NCBI GenBank assembly: GCA_965232575.1
Contig: CBDDPZ010000008.1
Coordinates: 1,116,001-1,180,000, forward strand
Direction of reading: 5' to 3'
From: Bin5 sp965232575
GTDB taxonomy: Bacteria; Chloroflexota; Anaerolineae; Caldilineales; Caldilineaceae
Length of the DNA: 64,000 nucleotides
Shown here: positions 59,729-64,000 of the stretch, piece after piece
Layout: every line of letters starts with the position of its first letter
How positions within the stretch are numbered: the first letter of the stretch is position 1
Program-made: the position numbers and the translations under genes
The notes under the pieces: model-generated
What the model was told of the DNA's origin: nothing
The model's database searches: none
Seen by the model: only the letters and a program-made list of their open reading frames with translations

Positions 59729-60937
59729 ATGACTACCAATAACGACTTCTCCCCCAAGCCGATCTTTTCGCTCGCCGACACCGGACGAGAGACGCCGCCC
59801 ACCGGACTGATCGCGCCGGCACGCTATGTGCAAGGGCCGGATCTTCTCGACCATCTCGGCCGCTTCTTGGCGCTGATCCCCAGCACACGACCCGCTGTTT
59901 ACATCAGCGCCGGTGGCCTGCGCCGCCACGGCGAGCAACTGCTCGGCGGCCTGCGCGCCATGCAGATCGAGGCCACGGTCGAAATCTTCGAAGGTGAATG
60001 CGCCTACGCCGAAATCGAGCGGGCCGCCTCCAGCCTGCGAGCGAAGGGCACGACTTTCGACAGCCTGATCGCGGTCGGCGGCGGCAAATGCCTCGACGCG
60101 GGCAAGTGTGTAGCCTCCCGGCTCGCAATACCCGTCGTCATCTGCCCCACCATCGCCTCGACCGACGCGCCCTGCTCCGCCTTATCGGTCATCTATACCG
60201 ACGAAGGCATCGTCCACGGCGGCGAGTCCTTCCCGGACAGCCCCGCGATTGTGCTGGTCGATTCACAGCTGATCGCGGCCGCGCCTGTACGCTTCCTGGT
60301 GGCCGGCATGGGCGACGCGCTGGCCACCCGCTACGAAGCCCGCACCTGCTACCGCAACCCGGCTGGCCGCGCCGTCATCGGCGGGCGCCCCACCATCGCG
60401 GCCCAGGCTATCGCCGAACTGTGCGCGCAGACCGTCTTCGACGATGGCGTTGCCGCCGCCGAGGCCAACTATCGCGGCGAGGTTGACGCCGCCCTGGAGC
60501 GCGTAATCGAAGCCAATACGCTTTTGAGCGGCATCGGCTTCGAGAGCGGCGGTGTCACTGCCGCCCACGCCGTTGCCATGGGCTTCACCCGCCTGCCCGC
60601 CGCACGCGAAGACTACCTGCACGGGGAGATGGTTGCGATGGGCCTGCTCACCCAGCTGGCGCTGGAGCAGACCGTCGACGAGTGCGAGCAGGTCGCCCGC
60701 TTCTGCGCCGAGGTCGGCCTGCCCACCCATCTGGCCCAACTCTCCATTGACACGGCCACCGACGGCCCCACGCTGCGGGCGGCCATGGCCATCAGCGCCG
60801 AAACCCCGCTTATGGACAATGAGCCCTTTGACGTCACGCCCGAAAACACCTGGGCCGCGCTCCTGCAGGCCGACGAGATCGGCCGCGTCGCCACCGCTGC
60901 CGTTGGCGACCAGGCCTACCGCCGCCTGCGCGCATAA
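59729..60937 (+). CDS. Glycerol-dehydrogenase-like iron/zinc alcohol dehydrogenase
   Basis: A 402-residue protein of the GldA family. The NAD-binding GGGKCLDAGK is at residue about 117, followed by CPTIASTDAPCSALSVIYTDEG. Metal ligands are Asp in GMGDALATRYEA, His in TAAHAVAMGF and His in YLHGEMVAMG, the GldA Asp-His-His set. ATG at 59729 follows a CCACTGGCCACTGCCCC spacer. It oxidises glycerol or a similar polyol; role next to sulfate assimilation genes is not clear. Confidence 0.87.
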   Translation: MTTNNDFSPKPIFSLADTGRETPPTGLIAPARYVQGPDLLDHLGRFLALIPSTRPAVYISAGGLRRHGEQLLGGLRAMQIEATVEIFEGECAYAEIERAASSLRAKGTTFDSLIAVGGGKCLDAGKCVASRLAIPVVICPTIASTDAPCSALSVIYTDEGIVHGGESFPDSPAIVLVDSQLIAAAPVRFLVAGMGDALATRYEARTCYRNPAGRAVIGGRPTIAAQAIAELCAQTVFDDGVAAAEANYRGEVDAALERVIEANTLLSGIGFESGGVTAAHAVAMGFTRLPAAREDYLHGEMVAMGLLTQLALEQTVDECEQVARFCAEVGLPTHLAQLSIDTATDGPTLRAAMAISAETPLMDNEPFDVTPENTWAALLQADEIGRVATAAVGDQAYRRLRA

Positions 60938-61005
60938 CCCGTTTCTTCTCCGCCCGCCGGCTTTCCCACCGAGCCTTTCTCGCACAGAGCCGCATCCGCC
61001 AACCC

Positions 61006-61033
61006 TTGCGCCAATCGCCCGTACCGCTATAAT
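61006..61033 (+). promoter_or_regulatory. Promoter upstream of the CoA-transferase
   Basis: TTGCGC (61006-61011), 16-nt spacer, consensus TATAAT (61028-61033), about 85 nt before the ATG at 61118. Confidence 0.55.
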
Positions 61034-61117
61034 GGGTCCATCGCGAGGCCGCGGGCGTTTGCATCCATTTTGCCCGTTTATATGCGCCCCTCTCTCCCGC
61101 AAAGGTGAAATCGACCG

Positions 61118-62705
61118 ATGCCGCGCACCCGTTTTGTCACCCTTCCCGAAGCCGCCGCCCTCATCCCCGACGGGGCGATGGTTGCTGTCAACTCGTCCAG
61201 CGGACTGCTCTGCCCGGACGCGCTGCTGCGGGCCTCTGGGCGAGCGTTTTGCCCAGCAAGGCCATCCGCAGAACCTGACCACCATTCACCCCATCGCCGC
61301 CGGCGACATGTACGGCATCGACGGCATCGACCACATCGCCCGACCCGGCCTGCTGACGCGCGTGATCGCAGGCTCGCTCCCCTCAGGCCCGTCGTCTATG
61401 GAGTCGCCTGCCGTCTGGCGCATGATCTACGAAAATGAAGTCGAAGCCTACAATATTCCCAGCGGGCTCATCTTTCACCAGTTGCGCGAGGCCGCGGCCA
61501 AGCGCCCCGGCGTCCTCACACAGCTGGGCATGGACACCTTCCTTGATCCACGGCGCCAGGGCGGGCGCATGAACGAGCGTACCCGCGAAGATATCGTGCA
61601 GTTGGTGGAGTTTGACGGCCAGACGTGGCTCTATCTGCGCGCTTTGCACCCGGATGTCGCGTTGATCCGCGCGACGACTGCCGATGAGTTGGGCAATCTC
61701 ACCTTTGAGCGCGAGGGCGCCTTTCTGGGCGCGTACGATGTGGCCCTGGCCGCGCACAACAACGGCGGCGTCGTTATCGCCCAGGTCGAGCGCCGCGTCT
61801 CAGCCGGCACCTTGTCTGCCCAGGACGTACGCGTGCCCAGCGTTCTCGTAGACGCGGTCGTGATCGTACCCGAATCCATGCAGACCACCCAGACCGACTA
61901 CGACCCCGCCATCAGCGGCGAGGTGCGCGTCCCCTCCGAAACCTTCGAGCTGGCCGAATGGGGCCTGCAAAAGGTGATCGCCCGCCGCGCCGCGCTCGAA
62001 CTCCGCGACGGCGAAGCGGTCAATCTCGGCTTCGGCATCTCCGCGCTCGTGCCCCGGGTTCTGCTGGAAGAGGGGCTGGACGGCGCCGTCACCTGGGTAA
62101 TCGAACAGGGCGCTGTAGGCGGCATGCCGCTGCAGGGCTTCCAGTTCGGCTGCGCCGCCAACACCCAGGCTATCATCCCTTCACCGGACCAGTTTAGCTA
62201 TTTTCAGGGCGGCGGCTTCGACCGCTGCTTCCTCTCCTTCATGCAGATCGACCGTGAGGGCAACATCAACGTCTCCAGGCTGGCCGCCCGCCCCCACGTG
62301 ACCGCCGGTGTCGGCGGCTTCGTCGACATCACTGCCAACGCCAGAAACATCGTCATCAGCGGCACATACACCGCCGGCGCCCGCCTCGACGTCGCCGGTG
62401 GCCGCCTGCACATCGAGCGCGAGGGCAGAGTGCGTAAGTTCGTCAACGAGGTCGAGCATGTCACCTTCAGCGGCCGCCGCGCCCGTCAGACCGGCCAAAA
62501 TGTGCTCGTTATCACCGAACGCTGCGTGCTCCGCCTCGACACCGACGGTTGGACCGTCATCGAGATCGCGCCCGGCGCCTCCATCGAGCAAGACATTCTT
62601 GCCCAATGCGAATTCCCGCTGGCCGTCGCGCCCGACCTGCGCGAAATGGAGCCCCGCCTCTTCCTGCCGGAGCGTATGGGTCTTCAATTGCAAGGGAGTG
62701 ACTGA
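61118..62705 (+). pseudogene. Acyl-CoA:carboxylate CoA-transferase, frameshifted near the N-terminus
   Basis: ATG at 61118 (AAAGGTGA before it) starts PRTRFVTLPEAAALIPDGAMVAVNSSSGLL. The frame is lost near 61235, where one extra base (T in GCC-T-CTG) separates DALLRA from LGERFAQQGHPQNLT in the next frame, and then runs to 62705. Without it the product is about 528 residues. This is the YdiF-type family I CoA-transferase: NTQAIIP and VTWVIEQGAVGGMPLQGFQFG with the catalytic Glu; FVDITANARNIVISGTYTAG in the C-terminal half. It would exchange CoA between acetyl-CoA-like thioesters and acids. Error or decay cannot be told apart. Confidence 0.8.
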
Positions 62706-62812
62706 ACTACTGCCTGCCAGTGGGGTTTTCGAGGTTTTGGAAACTCAAGGCGCAAGTCGAGGAAACGATCGCCTACGAGTGGGGAAACTAACAACTAAAA
62801 AACTAGAAACAC

Positions 62813-64000
62813 TCAATAAGCCCCCTCCCCGCCCAAAACCTTCGGGATCGTGCGCAGCAGTATGCTCAGATCCAGTGTCAGGCTCCAGTTCTCGGCGTAG
62901 TAAATGTCGAGAAGGACCATCTCATCGAAGGTCAGGTCGCTGCGGCCGCTGACCTGCCAGAGCCCGGTCATCCCCGGGCTGACCGACAGCCGTTTACGAT
63001 GCCAGTCCTTATATTGCGCTACCTCCTCCGGCACATTGGGACGGGGCCCGACAAGGCTCATCTCGCCGCGCAGTACATTGATCAGATTCGGCAGCTCGTC
63101 CAGGCTGAGGCGGCGCAGAATTCGCCCAACAGAGGTGCGACGCGGGTCATCGCGCATCTTGAAGAGCGGACCCGACGCCTCATTGAGATCGGCCATCTCG
63201 TCCAGCTGCGCATCGGCGTCCGCGATCATCGAGCGAAACTTGAAAATCTTGAACTGCCGTCCGTTGCGCCCGACGCGCGTCTGGGCGTAGAATATCGACC
63301 CCGGCGAACTGATCCGGACACACAGGGCGATCAACGCGCCCAGAGGCAGTCCTAGAACTAACATGACCGTGGCCAGGGTCACATCCAGCGCCCGTTTCAC
63401 GAACAGATTCCAGCCCGCAATCGATACCGCCCGTGTCGTGATCAACGGAATACCGTCCAGCCGCTCTACCTGCATCTGGTTCTTCGTCAGCTGGAAAAAG
63501 TCCGGCACGATCTGTGCTTTGGTGCTGTTCTGTTCACACAGATCAAGCAAACGCGCTACTGTGCGGTGGCTCCGCCAGGGCAGGCAGATAATGGCCGTGT
63601 CGATGTCATGGTTTTGCAGGATATCGTAAAAGTTGGTCAGCGGGCCCAGCGCCTGAAAGCGGCCGATGTCCGTCTGATTGATGTCTGGATTGTCGTCCAG
63701 AAAGCCGACAAGCTCGTATCCGAGGCTGGGGCGCGCCGCAATCGTGCGCATAACCATTAACCCCACGTCGCCGGCGCCCACCAACACCACGCGTTCCAGG
63801 CCGATCCCCTGGTTGCGCAGATAGCCGCGCACCGTGTAGATCACTGCCCGACTGATTCCCAGCAACAGCGTGACCAGCACGGCCGTGTACAGGAAGATCA
63901 GGCGGCTGAAAGACAGCTGCCCGAAAGCCAGGTTCAGAATGATCAGGACAACAACGCCGATCGTGGTCGCGCTCGCGATGGCGTAGACCTCCTCAATCCA
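62813..64000 (-). CDS. Undecaprenyl-phosphate sugar phosphotransferase (WcaJ/PssY type), partial
   Basis: The minus-strand frame is open from the window edge to the stop at 62813 (395 residues seen, N-terminus missing). Hydrophobic helices lead into a CoA-binding-like Rossmann region (RVVLVGAGDVGLMVMRTIAA, GYELVGFLDDNP). The C-terminal catalytic domain follows a helix (KRALDVTLATVMLVLGLPLGALIAL): RVGRNGRQFKIFKFRSM, DELPNLINVLRGEMSLVGPRP and SVSPGMTGLWQVSGRSDL. It loads the first sugar phosphate on undecaprenyl phosphate for exopolysaccharide or capsule synthesis at the inner membrane. Confidence 0.92.
   Translation of the reverse strand, partial: WIEEVYAIASATTIGVVVLIILNLAFGQLSFSRLIFLYTAVLVTLLLGISRAVIYTVRGYLRNQGIGLERVVLVGAGDVGLMVMRTIAARPSLGYELVGFLDDNPDINQTDIGRFQALGPLTNFYDILQNHDIDTAIICLPWRSHRTVARLLDLCEQNSTKAQIVPDFFQLTKNQMQVERLDGIPLITTRAVSIAGWNLFVKRALDVTLATVMLVLGLPLGALIALCVRISSPGSIFYAQTRVGRNGRQFKIFKFRSMIADADAQLDEMADLNEASGPLFKMRDDPRRTSVGRILRRLSLDELPNLINVLRGEMSLVGPRPNVPEEVAQYKDWHRKRLSVSPGMTGLWQVSGRSDLTFDEMVLLDIYYAENWSLTLDLSILLRTIPKVLGGEGAY

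Noticed and set aside
1..64000. tRNA or rRNA genes
   Set aside because: I looked for T-loop GGTTCGAATCC-like patterns and found none with a matching acceptor stem; no rRNA-like sequence was seen. A tRNAscan run would settle it.

Overview
The window looks like a high-GC chromosomal piece from an uncultivated member of the Chloroflexota (Caldilineae/Anaerolineae type). The placement is inferred from gene content: many sugar ABC systems with Tat-type lipoprotein binding proteins, a DUF1800/DUF1501 pair, RraA-type aldolase, phytanoyl-CoA-dioxygenase-like genes, UroD-like methyltransferase with a corrinoid protein, and abundant short palindromic intergenic repeats. No rRNA, tRNA, CRISPR array or intact transposase was seen.

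Layout. 1-24.3 kb is a long carbohydrate operon on the + strand, flanked by two PhyH-like genes on the - strand. It holds a binding protein and two permeases (1.3-4.8 kb), an FAD oxidoreductase, an unknown protein, a corrinoid protein, a fucose/arabinose-isomerase-like enzyme, a frameshifted GH78 rhamnosidase, a UroD-like methyltransferase, a sugar-acid dehydratase, an RraA-like aldolase, an M14-like/GH105 fusion, DUF1800, DUF1501, an NHL-repeat protein and a ThDP enzyme. Together they suggest uptake and breakdown of rhamnose- and uronate-rich, possibly O-methylated, polysaccharide. 24.3-30.3 kb (- strand) has a solitary DNA methyltransferase, a frameshifted acyltransferase and a dipeptide-type ABC system (A, B, C). 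30.3-35.4 kb is an accessory region: a G/T-rich stretch, small ORFs, a Thr/Pro-rich exported protein between two copies of a direct repeat, and IS-end-like fragments. 35.4-42.4 kb is a second sugar ABC operon with a divergent GroEL paralogue at its end and a Cache-like lipoprotein inserted in the middle. 43.2-49.8 kb is a Mn/Zn ABC operon with regulator-like domains fused to both permeases, followed by an MFS transporter. 49.9-57.4 kb is a defence-type region: nucleotidyltransferase plus truncated HEPN, a single-chain restriction-modification enzyme, and AbiEi/AbiEii. 57.5-62.7 kb holds cysH behind a long leader, cbiX, a GldA-like dehydrogenase and a frameshifted CoA-transferase. The window ends inside an exopolysaccharide sugar transferase.

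The most unusual signal is a family of small palindromic elements (arms TTTGCGCT / AGCGCAAA). They lie between genes and also inside coding sequences in frame, in at least three genes, and the two arms change together between copies. Other unusual signals are a GroEL paralogue lacking two catalytic aspartates inside a transport operon, three damaged toxin-antitoxin modules, an AbiEii-WYL fusion, a Cys-rich insertion in a metal permease, and a structured-looking leader upstream of cysH.
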